A model generated the notes under the pieces. The model saw only the letters and a program-made list of their open reading frames with translations. It was not told the DNA's origin and ran no database searches. Positions 28,412 to 37,666 of a stretch of 64,000 nt of DNA are shown here, in pieces (the stretch's first letter is position 1; the number at the start of each line of letters is the position of its first letter). Position numbers and translations under genes: made by a program. Source of the stretch: Mycobacterium sp. ELW1 (GTDB lineage: Bacteria > Actinomycetota > Actinomycetes > Mycobacteriales > Mycobacteriaceae); NCBI RefSeq assembly GCF_008329905.1, contig NZ_CP032155.1, forward strand, positions 1,302,001 to 1,366,000, read 5' to 3'.

Positions 28412-28615
28412 ATGAAGGTGGTTGTGGACCCGTTGCGCTGTGAGGCGAACGCGTTATGCCTGGCTGTTGCCCCGGATGTGTTCGACCTGGTCGAGGGGGA
28501 GGATGGCGAGACGGTCCGAATCCTGCTGCCCACCCCACCGCCTGAGCTGGCGGATGCGGTCCACGAAGCGGTCGACGCGTGTCCCAAGCAGGCACTTTGT
28601 ATCCGCGACGACTGA
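28412..28615 (+). CDS. [3Fe-4S] ferredoxin, P450-type
   Basis: A 67-residue acidic protein from ATG 28412 (AGAAGG upstream). The cluster ligands are in CEANALC and DACPKQALCI: C-x5-C and a distal CP, the pattern of mycobacterial P450 ferredoxins in which one of the four cysteines is absent. It would carry electrons to one of the two P450s in this window. No ferredoxin reductase is visible here. TTCTA-C-TAGAA overlaps the region just before its ribosome-binding site. Confidence 0.9.
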   Translation: MKVVVDPLRCEANALCLAVAPDVFDLVEGEDGETVRILLPTPPPELADAVHEAVDACPKQALCIRDD

Positions 28616-28687
28616 GTTACTAATTGCGTGGTACGGAAGTTACGTTCTACTCTGACGATGCTGTAGTGGTACTGGAAGGACAAACCT

Positions 28688-29815
28688 ATGCTGCCCGATG
28701 ACGCGAAGATAATCTCCGTGGACGACCATGTCATCGAACATCCGCGGGTATGGCTGGACCGCGTGCCAGCCAAATATGCTGAGGTCGCGCCCCGCATCGT
28801 CAAACTGCCCGACGGCAACGACACGTGGCTGTACGAGGGCGCCCAGTCCGGCAACTTCGCCCTCAACGCGGTGGCGGGCAAGCACCCCCGCGAGTTCGGG
28901 ATGGATCCACGCAGTTACGAGGACATGCTGCCGGGCTGCTACTCGGTTGCCGACCGCATCAAAGACATGGACGTCGAGGGTGTGTGGGCCCAGCTGTGCT
29001 TCCCGAACTTCGGCGGATTTGCCGGCAGCACCTTCCATAAAGCCAAGGACAAAGACTTCGCCAAGCTGTGCATCAGCGCCTACAACGACTTCATCCTCGA
29101 CGAATGGTGCGCGTACGCCCCGGACCGCCAGATCCCTCTGATGATGATCCCGTTCTGGGACATCGAGGCGTCGGTGGCCGAGATCGAACGCACCGCCGCC
29201 CGGGGTGCTAAGTCCATCTCGTTCATCGAGGCACCCCACAAGATCGGGCTGCCGTCATTCCACACTGACCACTGGGACCCCATCCTGCGCGCCTGCGAGG
29301 AAGCCGAGCTCCCGCTGTCGATGCACTTCGGATCCGGCGGCATGCCGCAGGGGCTAGCCTCCGACGGTGACTTGTTCATCGGGATTGCACTGTTCGGGCT
29401 GAATTCCATGATGGCCACCGTCGATCTGCTGATGTCGGAGGTGTTCTACAAGTTCCCCAACCTCAAAGTCGCCCTCTCCGAAGGCGGTATCGGGTGGATG
29501 CCCTACATCCTGGAACGTATTGACTACTCGTGGGGCAGGCACAAGTACTGGTGCAACGTCAACGCCGACAAACTGCCCTCGGAGCTGTTCCGAGAGCACA
29601 TCTATGGGTGTTTCATCTCAGATCAGTCGGGTCTCGAGCAGCGCCACCGCATCGGTGTCGACAACATCATGTTCGAAAGCGACTACCCACACTCGGACTC
29701 GAACTGGCCCCACACCCGCAAGCTGCTCGCCGAGCACCTCGTCGACGTACCGGATGACGAAGCGCGCAAGATCGTCGAGCTCAATGCCCGTACGCTGTAC
29801 CACTTCTGGGGATGA
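28688..29815 (+). CDS. Amidohydrolase family 2 protein
   Basis: A 375-residue metal-dependent TIM-barrel protein. The N-terminal ISVDDHVIEHPRVW supplies the D-x-H-type metal site, MHFGSGG a central histidine strand, and FESDYPHSDSNWP the C-terminal catalytic Asp. It is a distant paralogue of the protein at 13749-14933. Mycobacterial members of this group occur in clusters with P450s and acyl-CoA ligases and are thought to hydrolyse or decarboxylate ring-derived acids. The stop overlaps the next start as ATGA. Confidence 0.88.
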   Translation: MLPDDAKIISVDDHVIEHPRVWLDRVPAKYAEVAPRIVKLPDGNDTWLYEGAQSGNFALNAVAGKHPREFGMDPRSYEDMLPGCYSVADRIKDMDVEGVWAQLCFPNFGGFAGSTFHKAKDKDFAKLCISAYNDFILDEWCAYAPDRQIPLMMIPFWDIEASVAEIERTAARGAKSISFIEAPHKIGLPSFHTDHWDPILRACEEAELPLSMHFGSGGMPQGLASDGDLFIGIALFGLNSMMATVDLLMSEVFYKFPNLKVALSEGGIGWMPYILERIDYSWGRHKYWCNVNADKLPSELFREHIYGCFISDQSGLEQRHRIGVDNIMFESDYPHSDSNWPHTRKLLAEHLVDVPDDEARKIVELNARTLYHFWG

Positions 29816-30123
29816 GCGACCTCACGGCAGGAAAGCGCCTGCGCAGCACCGTCTCGGATGCCGAGGTGATCGTGATCCGACCGCCTCACCGCCCGCTCGA
29901 ATTGCATTGTGGCGGACATCCGATGGATGCGGTGGATGCCGCATCGACTAGCCCCGCCGCAGTAGGGCACCCCGGCGACGACGTCATCGTGCTCGGAAAA
30001 CGTTATGTCGACGACGAATCGGGGTTGGAGGTGCTGTGCACCAAATCCGGCACAGGGGTGTTGGTCGCCGAAGGCAGGCAATTGGCCATTAAGGCGCCCA
30101 AGGCGCTGCCGGCATCGGATTGA
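29812..30123 (+). CDS. Small conserved protein of unknown function
   Basis: A 103-residue protein coupled by ATGA to the amidohydrolase. It has no signal peptide, membrane segment or motif I can name. VLGKRYVDDESGLEVLCTKSGTGVLVAEGRQLAIKAPKALP reads as a compact beta-hairpin-rich domain with one CTK cysteine. Its position between amidohydrolase and acyl-CoA ligase suggests an accessory role. No function is proposed. Confidence 0.65.
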   Translation: MSDLTAGKRLRSTVSDAEVIVIRPPHRPLELHCGGHPMDAVDAASTSPAAVGHPGDDVIVLGKRYVDDESGLEVLCTKSGTGVLVAEGRQLAIKAPKALPASD

Positions 30124-30132
30124 GGGTCGGCG

Positions 30133-31649
30133 ATGAACCTGCTGACGCTGCTGGATATGGCAGCGATGGGGATGCCCGACCGGATCGCAATCGGCCGAAC
30201 CCGCACCGCTGAATTCGATTTCACCGCAATGACCTATCCGGGTCTGCTCGAGCGTGCCTGCGCTGGTGCCGCGACACTGCGTGATCTCGGCGTCCGTGAA
30301 CTGGTCTACCTCGGCGTCAACACCGTCGATTTCCCGACGGCGCTGTTTGCGGCCGCCTGGGCCGGTATCCCGTTGGTACCGGTGAACTACCGCCTCAGCG
30401 GGCGCTCGCTAACAGAGCTGCTGGCTCACCACCGCGACGCGCTGGTCGTCTCGGACCTTCACCCCCCACCGACGCCCAGGTTTGGAGCGCCGCGCGGTGG
30501 CGCACCGCCTGTGCCGGGGCCGCCGACGGCACGCCGCGCTGGACCGACGACGCCGACGCCGTAGCGCTGCTGCTCTACACCAGCGGAACCACCTCCGCGC
30601 CCAAGGCGGCCGTGCTGCGCCATCAACACCTGGTGTCCTACCTGCTGGGCAGTGTCGACTTCGGTTCAGCCGCTGAACACGAAGCCGCGTTGGTGAGCGT
30701 CCCGCCCTACCATATCGCCGGTGTCTCAAACCTATTGAGCAACGTCTACGCCGGCAGGCGGGTGGTCTATCTGGAGAATTTCACCCCAGAAAGCTGGCTG
30801 GATTGCGTACGGACTGAGCAGATCAGCCATGCCCTGCTCGTCCCAACCATGCTCGCCCGCATCGCCGACCATGTGGGCGACGCGGCCACTGCCGAGGTAC
30901 CGACACTGCGGTCGTTGGCCTACGGCGGCTCGAAGATGCCCGCCCCGGTCCTCGAGCGCGTAATCCGGCTGTTTCCCACGACCGACTTCGTCAATGCTTA
31001 CGGCTTGACCGAGACCAGCTCCACCATCGCGGTTCTGAGTCCCGATGATCATCGGGCCGCGATCAGCGGAGATGAGCTGGCGCGCGCCCGATTGGGGTCG
31101 GTGGGCCGGCTCATCCCGGGAATCGAGGTTGAAATCCGGGGACCCGAGGGAGCGGTGCGCGTCGGCGCGGCCGGCGACATCTTCGTGCGGGGGTCGCAGG
31201 TGTCGGGGGAGTATGTCGGCCAGGGCATCGTGCTGGACGACGACGGGTGGTTCGCCACTCGAGACCGCGGATGGATCGACGACGATGGCTACTTGTTCGT
31301 CGAAGGACGCACGGACGACACCATCATCCGCGGCGGCGAGAACATTGCGCCCGCCGAGATCGAAGACGTGCTGTTAACCCACGACGCGGTGGCTCAAGCC
31401 GCCGTGGTCGGGATACCCGACGAACGCTGGGGCCAAGATATCGCCGCCGCGGTGGTGCTGCGCGCCGGGCGGACCGCCGATTCCGAAGAACTGCGCGACT
31501 GGGTCCGGACACGGCTTCGCAGCTCGAAGACACCGGCGCTCGTCGCGTTCCGTGACGCGTTGCCGCACACCGCCACCGGCAAAATCCTGCGTCGTGAACT
31601 GCTCGCCGACCTTTCCGAACCTCTACTGCTACGGAGCGACGATGCCTGA
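30133..31649 (+). CDS. Acyl-CoA ligase (FadD-like), interrupted by a one-base deletion
   Basis: The N-terminal frame (ATG 30133) and the C-terminal frame join if one C is added to the C6 run at 30462-30467, giving about 505 residues. After repair the P-loop LLYTSGTTSAPKAAVLRH follows directly. Further motifs are NAYGLTETSS (A5), DDGWFATRDRGWIDDDGYL (A7), GRTDDTIIRGGENIAP (A8) and TATGKILRRE with the C-terminal Lys (A10). The predicted role is to activate a carboxylic acid for the thiolase and dehydrogenases nearby. The stop lies inside the next gene. Confidence 0.87.
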
Positions 31650-32811
31650 AGCACTGATCCTGTCCGCTGCGCGCACGCCGATCGGGCGCGCCCGCAAGGG
31701 TTCCCTCACCTCGGTGGACGCCTATCAGCTTGCGGCGACCGTCGTCACCGCGGCGGTGGAGCGATCAACGATCCCGGTCCAGGACATCGATGACCTCATG
31801 CTGGCCGAATCGTTGCAGGGCGGTGGTGTGATCGGGCGCTACGTCGCGGTGCAGATGGGCATGACGAATGTGCCCGCCGTCGCCATCAACCGGCATTGCG
31901 CCGCCGGCAGCACGGCCGTGCAGTTGGCTGCCGCCACCATCATGGCCGGCATGGCCGATACCGTCGTGGCCGGCGGAACCGAAAGCGCCAGCACGATGCC
32001 ACGGCTAAGCAAGGTATTACCCGGCGGGTCGGAGCCCACTCGGTGGTCGCCGCCGAGTCACCCCGACGGCCCTGCGGTGCCGGCTTTCGACATGTCGGTG
32101 ACGATCGGCGAGAACACTGCCCGCCTCTATGGGGTTACCCGTGAGCAGGCCGATGCGTGGGCGGCCCGAAGCCATCAGCGGGCAATCGACGCGATCGCCA
32201 ACGGGTACTTCGACGATGAGATCATCGGCGTACCAGTGACTGTCGACGACCGCAGGAGCATCTTCGGCACCGATGAACACCCGCGAGCTGGCACAACTCC
32301 AGAAAAGCTCGCGGCCCTCGCTGTGCTGCACCCCGAGATTCCGGGGGCAGTGGTCACCGCGGGTAACTCCGCCGGCGTCAACGACGCCGCCGCGGCGCTC
32401 GTCATCGGTAGTGGTGAGTTCGCGCGGAGCCATGGATTGGTGCCGCTGGCACGAATCCGTGGTTGGGCCGCGGTCGGTGTGGACGTCGCGCATACCGGGG
32501 TCGCCCCGGTGACGGCGATTCCACTGGCGCTCAAGCGGTCTGGTCTGAGCCTGGGCGACGTGGGCCTCTTCGACATCAACGAAGCCTTCGCCACCATGGC
32601 TGTGGCGTGTAGCCGCGAACTCGGCCTCGATGAGTCGATCGTCAACGTCAACGGAAGCGGGATCAGCCTCGGACATCCGATCGCTGCGACCGGCGCCAGA
32701 ATGGTGGTATCGATGGTTCACGAACTCGCGCGTCGCGACGCCGCGATCGGCGTCGTCGCGATGTGCGCCGGCGGGGGCATGGGTTCGGCACTGGTCATCG
32801 AACGGCTCTGA
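31642..32811 (+). CDS. Acetyl-CoA acyltransferase (thiolase)
   Basis: A 389-residue thiolase starting at ATG 31642, overlapping the ligase by eight bases; the longer frame to 31552 lies inside the ligase. Cys86 in INRHCAAGST is the nucleophile, SGISLGHPIAATGARM holds His and MCAGGGMGSALVIERL the second Cys. MPEALILSAARTPIGRARKGS is a standard opening. It is the second thiolase of the cluster and may act on a different chain length than the one at 27116. Confidence 0.93.
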   Translation: MPEALILSAARTPIGRARKGSLTSVDAYQLAATVVTAAVERSTIPVQDIDDLMLAESLQGGGVIGRYVAVQMGMTNVPAVAINRHCAAGSTAVQLAAATIMAGMADTVVAGGTESASTMPRLSKVLPGGSEPTRWSPPSHPDGPAVPAFDMSVTIGENTARLYGVTREQADAWAARSHQRAIDAIANGYFDDEIIGVPVTVDDRRSIFGTDEHPRAGTTPEKLAALAVLHPEIPGAVVTAGNSAGVNDAAAALVIGSGEFARSHGLVPLARIRGWAAVGVDVAHTGVAPVTAIPLALKRSGLSLGDVGLFDINEAFATMAVACSRELGLDESIVNVNGSGISLGHPIAATGARMVVSMVHELARRDAAIGVVAMCAGGGMGSALVIERL

Positions 32812-32823
32812 CCCGGCACCGCC

Positions 32824-33816
32824 GTGTTCACCCTACGGTTCGATATGCGGGCCCCGCGCACCGGCGCACCGGCCGCCGAACTCTATGCCGCAGCACTGGA
32901 GTTGGCGAGTTATGCGCAGAGTCGCGGGGCGTTGGCCGCCATCGTCAATGAACATCACGGGACCGCGGACGGCTATTTGCCCTCGCCGATGATCCTCGCG
33001 AGTGCCCTCGCGGCGAGCACCACCACTCTGCCGATCACGGTTGCCGTGCTGCTCCTGCCGCTGTACAACCCGGTGCGCCTCGCTGAAGAGATGGTGGTAC
33101 TCGATCATCTCAGCAGGGGTCGCGTCAGCTATATCGCGGCCATCGGTTACCGCCCCGAGGAATACGAGATGTACGGAGTGGACTTTCACCGCCGCGGGGC
33201 GATCGCCGAAGAACAACTGGGGATATTGCTGCGCGCCAAGACCGGCGAGCCGTTCTGCTATGCGGGACGCCGCATCCATGTCACGCCAACACCGTTCACC
33301 GCGGGCGGACCGCGGGTGGCCTGGGGTGGCGGCAGCATCCCCGCGGCCCGCCGGGCGGGGCGTCATGGGCTTGACTTCTTCGGCCAGTCAAGCGATTCCA
33401 CTCTCGAGGCCGCGTTGCGCGAGGAGGCTCGCGCGCACAGTCAAAACCCTGGCGTGTGTGTGCTGACGCCGCGAGACACGACCACCACCCTGTTCGTTGC
33501 CGACGATGTCGATCGCGCCTGGGCGGAATTGGGGCCGTACCTCATGCACGACGCGTTGGGCTACGCCGCGAGCAACAAGGGAAACACCACCACCGCCGGC
33601 GTCTCATTCGCGACCACGGTCGAGCAACTCCGGGCGGAGAACCGCAGCCATCGTGTCATCACCGTGCCCGAGGCGGTGGCGATCGTCCGCAGCGGGACGC
33701 CGCTTCCCCTGCACCCCCTCGTTGGCGGGTTGCCCCCCGAGATCGGGTGGCGTTACCTGCAGACCGTCGTCGACGACGTCATGCCGGCGCTCAACACCCC
33801 TGCACCTTCGGGATGA
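32824..33816 (+). CDS. LLM-class flavin-dependent oxidoreductase
   Basis: A 330-residue luciferase-like TIM barrel from GTG 32824. Features include NEHHGTADGYLPSP (the EHH motif near residue 40), TLPITVAVLLLPLYNPVRLAEEM, LSRGRVSYIAAIGYRPEEYEMYG, and GGGSIPAARRAGRHGLDFF. These enzymes use FMNH2 or F420H2 for Baeyer-Villiger, monooxygenase or reductase chemistry. Its 3' end overlaps the convergent beta-propeller gene by 26 bases. It probably shares a transcript with the thiolase. Confidence 0.88.
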   Translation: MFTLRFDMRAPRTGAPAAELYAAALELASYAQSRGALAAIVNEHHGTADGYLPSPMILASALAASTTTLPITVAVLLLPLYNPVRLAEEMVVLDHLSRGRVSYIAAIGYRPEEYEMYGVDFHRRGAIAEEQLGILLRAKTGEPFCYAGRRIHVTPTPFTAGGPRVAWGGGSIPAARRAGRHGLDFFGQSSDSTLEAALREEARAHSQNPGVCVLTPRDTTTTLFVADDVDRAWAELGPYLMHDALGYAASNKGNTTTAGVSFATTVEQLRAENRSHRVITVPEAVAIVRSGTPLPLHPLVGGLPPEIGWRYLQTVVDDVMPALNTPAPSG

Positions 33817-34876
33817 GCTTGCTGTACCGACCGCCGATCAACCATTCCGACACATAGAGATTACCGTCGGCGTCACAGGCAACGGAATGCGGCGAATTGA
33901 ATCGGTCGTGCTCAGGCAGATGCGGCGGTACGGGCCGCCCGTCGGTGTCGAGATCGTTGGGCCACCCCGGCCGCTGGGGCCAGCTCTGGGCCGGTGGGCC
34001 ACTCGCTTCCGCACCGAGGTACCCGACGAAGTTGTCGTGATCATCGACCACGACGAGTCGTCCGTACAGCTCGGCGATGACCAACAGGTCGCCCCATTGT
34101 GTGAAATCGCTTGGGCTGCTCAAAAACGCTTCACCGAAGCTGCGCACATATCGTCCGTCCATGTCGTAGACGACCACCCGAGTATTGAGCCGGTCGGCGA
34201 TGTAAAGCTCGGGTGCCTTGCCGCGCCGACGGTCGATGAAAGCGGCGTGCGGACACAGCAGCGGGCCTCCGGCATCGGTGCCGGTCAACGTCGAGACGTG
34301 GTTGCCGTCTTTATCGAAACGGTGAAGCACGCTCGACCCGTAGCCGTCGGCTACCCATAGGTCGCCGCTGCCGCCGAGTCGCTCTTCGTCCACGGCAACG
34401 CCACAGGGGCAATACGGGCCCATGGGACCCGCCGCAACGTCAGGATGCACCGGCGGGATCGGCAGTTCGGATCGGATCTGCCCATCCAGGGTCATCTTCA
34501 CCACCCGGGGCGCGCCCGGATGTCGTCGGACACCCGCGCCGAAAAGCGCACGCCAGTCCGGGTCGTCCTCGTCGGCGCCACAGGTGAATACGAAGCCCGG
34601 GTCGCTGACCCACAGCAACTCTTCGCCGCCCTCCTCCACCACCGTGACGCCATGCCCCTCGGTCAGGTCCGTCTCGACGGTGCGCAGGAGCCGACCCGCG
34701 GGGTCGAACGCGACCAGCCGCCCGCCGTGGAATCCGATGATCTCGCCGCCGCCGCTGACGACGATGGCGTTGTGGACCCAGCACGAAGCCGATCCGGGGA
34801 TAGCGGATACCTCCGCCCAGGCACCCAGCACTTCGAACGCGGGAACGGTGTTGGCGTCCTCGCTCGTGATCGACAT
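33791..34876 (-). CDS. NHL/SMP-30-like beta-propeller protein
   Basis: About 361 residues from ATG 34876, set by GAGGAGG upstream. Repeated propeller blades are visible: GRLVAFDPAGRLLRTVE, DLWVADGYGSSVLHRFDKDGNHV, LYIADRLNTRVVVYDMDGRYVRSF, LLVIAELYGRLVVVDDHDNFV and NLYVSEWLIGGRYSKLIP. No signal peptide, so it is probably cytosolic. Such proteins may be lactonases or binding scaffolds. It diverges from the P450 at 35069 with about 190 bases between, containing CACGTTCTACTATTTGG. Confidence 0.8.
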   Translation of the reverse strand: MSITSEDANTVPAFEVLGAWAEVSAIPGSASCWVHNAIVVSGGGEIIGFHGGRLVAFDPAGRLLRTVETDLTEGHGVTVVEEGGEELLWVSDPGFVFTCGADEDDPDWRALFGAGVRRHPGAPRVVKMTLDGQIRSELPIPPVHPDVAAGPMGPYCPCGVAVDEERLGGSGDLWVADGYGSSVLHRFDKDGNHVSTLTGTDAGGPLLCPHAAFIDRRRGKAPELYIADRLNTRVVVYDMDGRYVRSFGEAFLSSPSDFTQWGDLLVIAELYGRLVVVDDHDNFVGYLGAEASGPPAQSWPQRPGWPNDLDTDGRPVPPHLPEHDRFNSPHSVACDADGNLYVSEWLIGGRYSKLIPKVQGC

Positions 34877-35068
34877 CCGGGCCTCCTCACCGGCGTGGCC
34901 GGCGCAGAACGCCATCCCGCCTGGGCTGTCTTTGACTGCTGCTGAAAGCGTACCGTCATTGCTTCTCACGCAAATCACGTTCTACTATTTGGAAGGTGAT
35001 CTGATTGACAGATGGCGCGCGGGCGGCGATCTCAACGACTCGGAGCGTGTGAAGTGACAGGAGAGACG

Positions 35069-36343
35069 ATGCCGGTACACGGCGCCGATCTGAAGTTTGA
35101 GCCATTTAAACCCGGTCCGCGTGAGCAATTGCCGGCGATCTACGCCGAGTTGCGTGAGCGGTTCCCGGTCTACCGCACCCAATCCAACATCTGGGTGATA
35201 TCCCGGTTCGACGACGTCAAAGCCGTCCAATCAAATCCCGAGGTCTTTTCGTCGCGGCCCAATCCCTACGAAGGCGACACCACGCCGGATCCGGCTGCCG
35301 AGATGAAACCCGAGGTCATCGAGCGGCTGATGGCGTTGGCAGCGGGCATCCCGGTCGATATGAACGAGATGGCCTCGGCCAAGACGATTGCCGCCGCTGA
35401 CCCGCCGCAGCACACCAGGATGCGCCGCATCGTGAGTCGGGGTTTCACCCCCCCGCGAATCAAGGAGATGGCCACTGCGATCAGCACCATCGTGGATCGC
35501 TGCCTGACCGGCATCGCAGACGTGAGCAGCTTCGACGTGGTGGAGCGGCTGGCGGTCCCGTTACCGGTGGAGATGATCTGTCACATTCTCGGTATCGACG
35601 CCAGCGAGTACGGCCGTGCCAAACGCTGGTCGGACGGGTTCGCCGCGGCCGCGGGCGGCGAGCTGGCCAGCGCCACCGAGCGCAATGAATTGATGCTCAG
35701 CACGATCAAAGAGTTCAGCACATACTTTGTGCCGCTCATCGAGCAGCGGCGCGCAGAGCCGAGGAACGACCTGGTCAGCGCCATGGTGGCGGCGATTGAC
35801 AACGAATCGTTGAGCAACGTCGAAACACTGATGGTGGCGATCACGATCATGGTCGCCGGCAATGAGACCTCGACCAACCTCATCGGCAATACCGTGGTCG
35901 AACTGTTGGCCAATCCCAATCAGCTCAAGATATTGCTGGATGATCCCGCCCTGCTGCCGAATGCGGTTGACGAAGCCAATCGGTTGACTGCTCCGATTCA
36001 GTTCGCGTTTCGTGAGGCGACGGCTGAGACCGAGATCGCCGGCACCGCCATACCCAAAGGCGCGATCGTCGCGCTGCACATGGCGGCCGCCAATCGCGAT
36101 CCTCGACGCTTCGATGACCCCGATCGCTTCCTCATCACTCGGCCAGCCGCGAAAAACCTCTCCTTCGGCCACGGCATTCACTTTTGCCTGGGTGCCCATC
36201 TGGCCGGTCAAGAGGTGCGCAGCGCGATCGCCGGGCTGCTGCCCTACCTGGATCGCCTTCGCTTGACCGGCCATCCCCTGCAGCGCAATCCCTCTGCGCT
36301 GCTCAACGGATGGCAGAAAGTCGAGCTCGCGTGGGTGTCGTGA
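35069..36343 (+). CDS. Cytochrome P450
   Basis: A 424-residue P450 beginning at ATG 35069 (AGGAG five bases before). The I-helix reads MVAGNETST, the K-helix EANR, and the heme loop SFGHGIHFCLGAHLA with Cys373. AADPPQHTRMRRIVSRGFTPPRI is the C-helix region that contacts heme and ferredoxin. It is a different subfamily from the P450 at 12506. Its stop overlaps the HSL-like gene (TGATG). Electrons probably come from the ferredoxin at 28412. Confidence 0.93.
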   Translation: MPVHGADLKFEPFKPGPREQLPAIYAELRERFPVYRTQSNIWVISRFDDVKAVQSNPEVFSSRPNPYEGDTTPDPAAEMKPEVIERLMALAAGIPVDMNEMASAKTIAAADPPQHTRMRRIVSRGFTPPRIKEMATAISTIVDRCLTGIADVSSFDVVERLAVPLPVEMICHILGIDASEYGRAKRWSDGFAAAAGGELASATERNELMLSTIKEFSTYFVPLIEQRRAEPRNDLVSAMVAAIDNESLSNVETLMVAITIMVAGNETSTNLIGNTVVELLANPNQLKILLDDPALLPNAVDEANRLTAPIQFAFREATAETEIAGTAIPKGAIVALHMAAANRDPRRFDDPDRFLITRPAAKNLSFGHGIHFCLGAHLAGQEVRSAIAGLLPYLDRLRLTGHPLQRNPSALLNGWQKVELAWVS

Positions 36344-37275
36344 TGAATCTCGGCCGGCTTGACCCAGTGTTGCGAGACGCCGCTGGCGCCCTGGATTTGC
36401 TTCACTTCGATGCGGCGACACTCCCACTCGAACGTGACCGGCTGAACCACGCCAGTTCACGTCGCGCGGCCGTCGACGTGGCCGGTCTCGACATCAGGAC
36501 GCTTACCATCCACGGCCCGGCGGGGGCGCCGTTGGCGCTTCGCACCTATCGACGGGCCTCGGCCTCGATCGTCGCTCCGATCGTTGTGTATGCCCACAGC
36601 GGTGGCTTTGTCACCGGCAATCTCGACACCGATCATGCTCAATGCGTCGAGCTGGTCAGGGCCACCGACTGCCTCCTGGTGTCTGTCGACTACCGGCTGG
36701 CTCCGGAGCATCCGTGCCCCGCCGCGCTGGACGACGTCGAGGCGGCGTTCTACTACGCCGTGCGGCACGCACCACAATTCAACGCCGACCCGACCCGCGT
36801 CGCGGTGGCGGGACGAGACGCCGGGGCCGCATTAGCGAGTGGCCTCACTCAGCGGGTCTTCGATGCCGAAGGTCCCCGCATCCGTCTTCAGATCCTGCAC
36901 GAGCCGATGCTGGATCCGGACCCGAGCCGATCACGACGGGAGTTCGCGCGAGCGCCTGGCCTCAGTGGCGCCGCGATGGATCGCGGCTGGGAACACTACC
37001 TCGGCGACGCGGCGTCCTCTGCCCGTGACATTCCGGCGCACCGACCGAACCTCGAGGGTTTGCCGCCGGCGTTCATCAGCTGTGCCGAGATCGACCCGTG
37101 CCGCGATGAAGCTATCGCGTACGCTCATCGCCTGTTTCGGGCGTATGTCCACACCGAACTGCACGTCTTTGCGGCTGCATTCCACGGGTTTGACGCCGCT
37201 GTGCCGGACTGGGAAGTGTCTCGGGAAGTCCGGACCTTGCACGCGCGGAGTCTGCACCGCGCCTTCTCCTACTAA
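36343..37275 (+). CDS. HSL-family alpha/beta hydrolase homologue with Asp in place of the nucleophilic Ser
   Basis: A 310-residue alpha/beta hydrolase coupled to the P450. The fold landmarks of the family are present: an oxyanion region HSGGFVTG (His85 on, with HSGG instead of HGGG), VDYRLAPEHPCPAALDD, an acid in IDPCRDEA and a base in AFHGFD. The nucleophile elbow reads AGRDAGA: codon GAC at 36817-36819 makes residue 159 Asp where lipases have Ser. The rest of the frame is intact, so this is a point change, not decay. It could be a non-hydrolytic binding protein or use Asp as nucleophile as dehalogenases and epoxide hydrolases do. Confidence 0.87.
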   Translation: MNLGRLDPVLRDAAGALDLLHFDAATLPLERDRLNHASSRRAAVDVAGLDIRTLTIHGPAGAPLALRTYRRASASIVAPIVVYAHSGGFVTGNLDTDHAQCVELVRATDCLLVSVDYRLAPEHPCPAALDDVEAAFYYAVRHAPQFNADPTRVAVAGRDAGAALASGLTQRVFDAEGPRIRLQILHEPMLDPDPSRSRREFARAPGLSGAAMDRGWEHYLGDAASSARDIPAHRPNLEGLPPAFISCAEIDPCRDEAIAYAHRLFRAYVHTELHVFAAAFHGFDAAVPDWEVSREVRTLHARSLHRAFSY

Positions 37276-37666
37276 CTAATCTGCGCGCTGGCCGCTGTGC
37301 TGCCGCGATGGCGAGGGGCGCTGCTTGCGCCCCGGCACCGCCGACCAAGGGAGAGCGGATGGACTTGCCCTTCGCGATCCATGAAATTTGTCGCGCGCGT
37401 TAGTGGCGCATGCTCCTGGTGCGCGCCGTTGATACTTGTCAGAAGAGACCTCATGACTACTCAATACGAGAATGACACACTACTATTTTGGCTGATTATG
37501 TCCCGCAAATGTGCTGAGGTAGTACGTTTCACGCAGCACCACGTACCGGACAACAGCAACACTCGGCTCGGCCGGGCCGTGATCAGACAAGTAGGAGCAC
37601 CGATGACCGCGGGACGCCTTGAGGTCCGCTTCAGGTCATCGGTCGAAGCGAGTACGGAGACGCCTT
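37276..37666. promoter_or_regulatory. Promoter region of the mce operon
   Basis: About 390 bases with no convincing gene; frames across it lack motifs. CACTACTATTTTGG near 37478-37491 holds a TACTAT -10-like hexamer, and GAGGTAGTACG follows at about 37515. The transcript would then have a long untranslated leader before yrbEA. Assignment is by position and a weak -10 match. Confidence 0.35.

Noticed and set aside
18944..35068. KstR-type operators (TnnAACnnGTTnnA)
   Set aside because: Sites ending GTTCTA occur, but none has the AAC left half at the right spacing.
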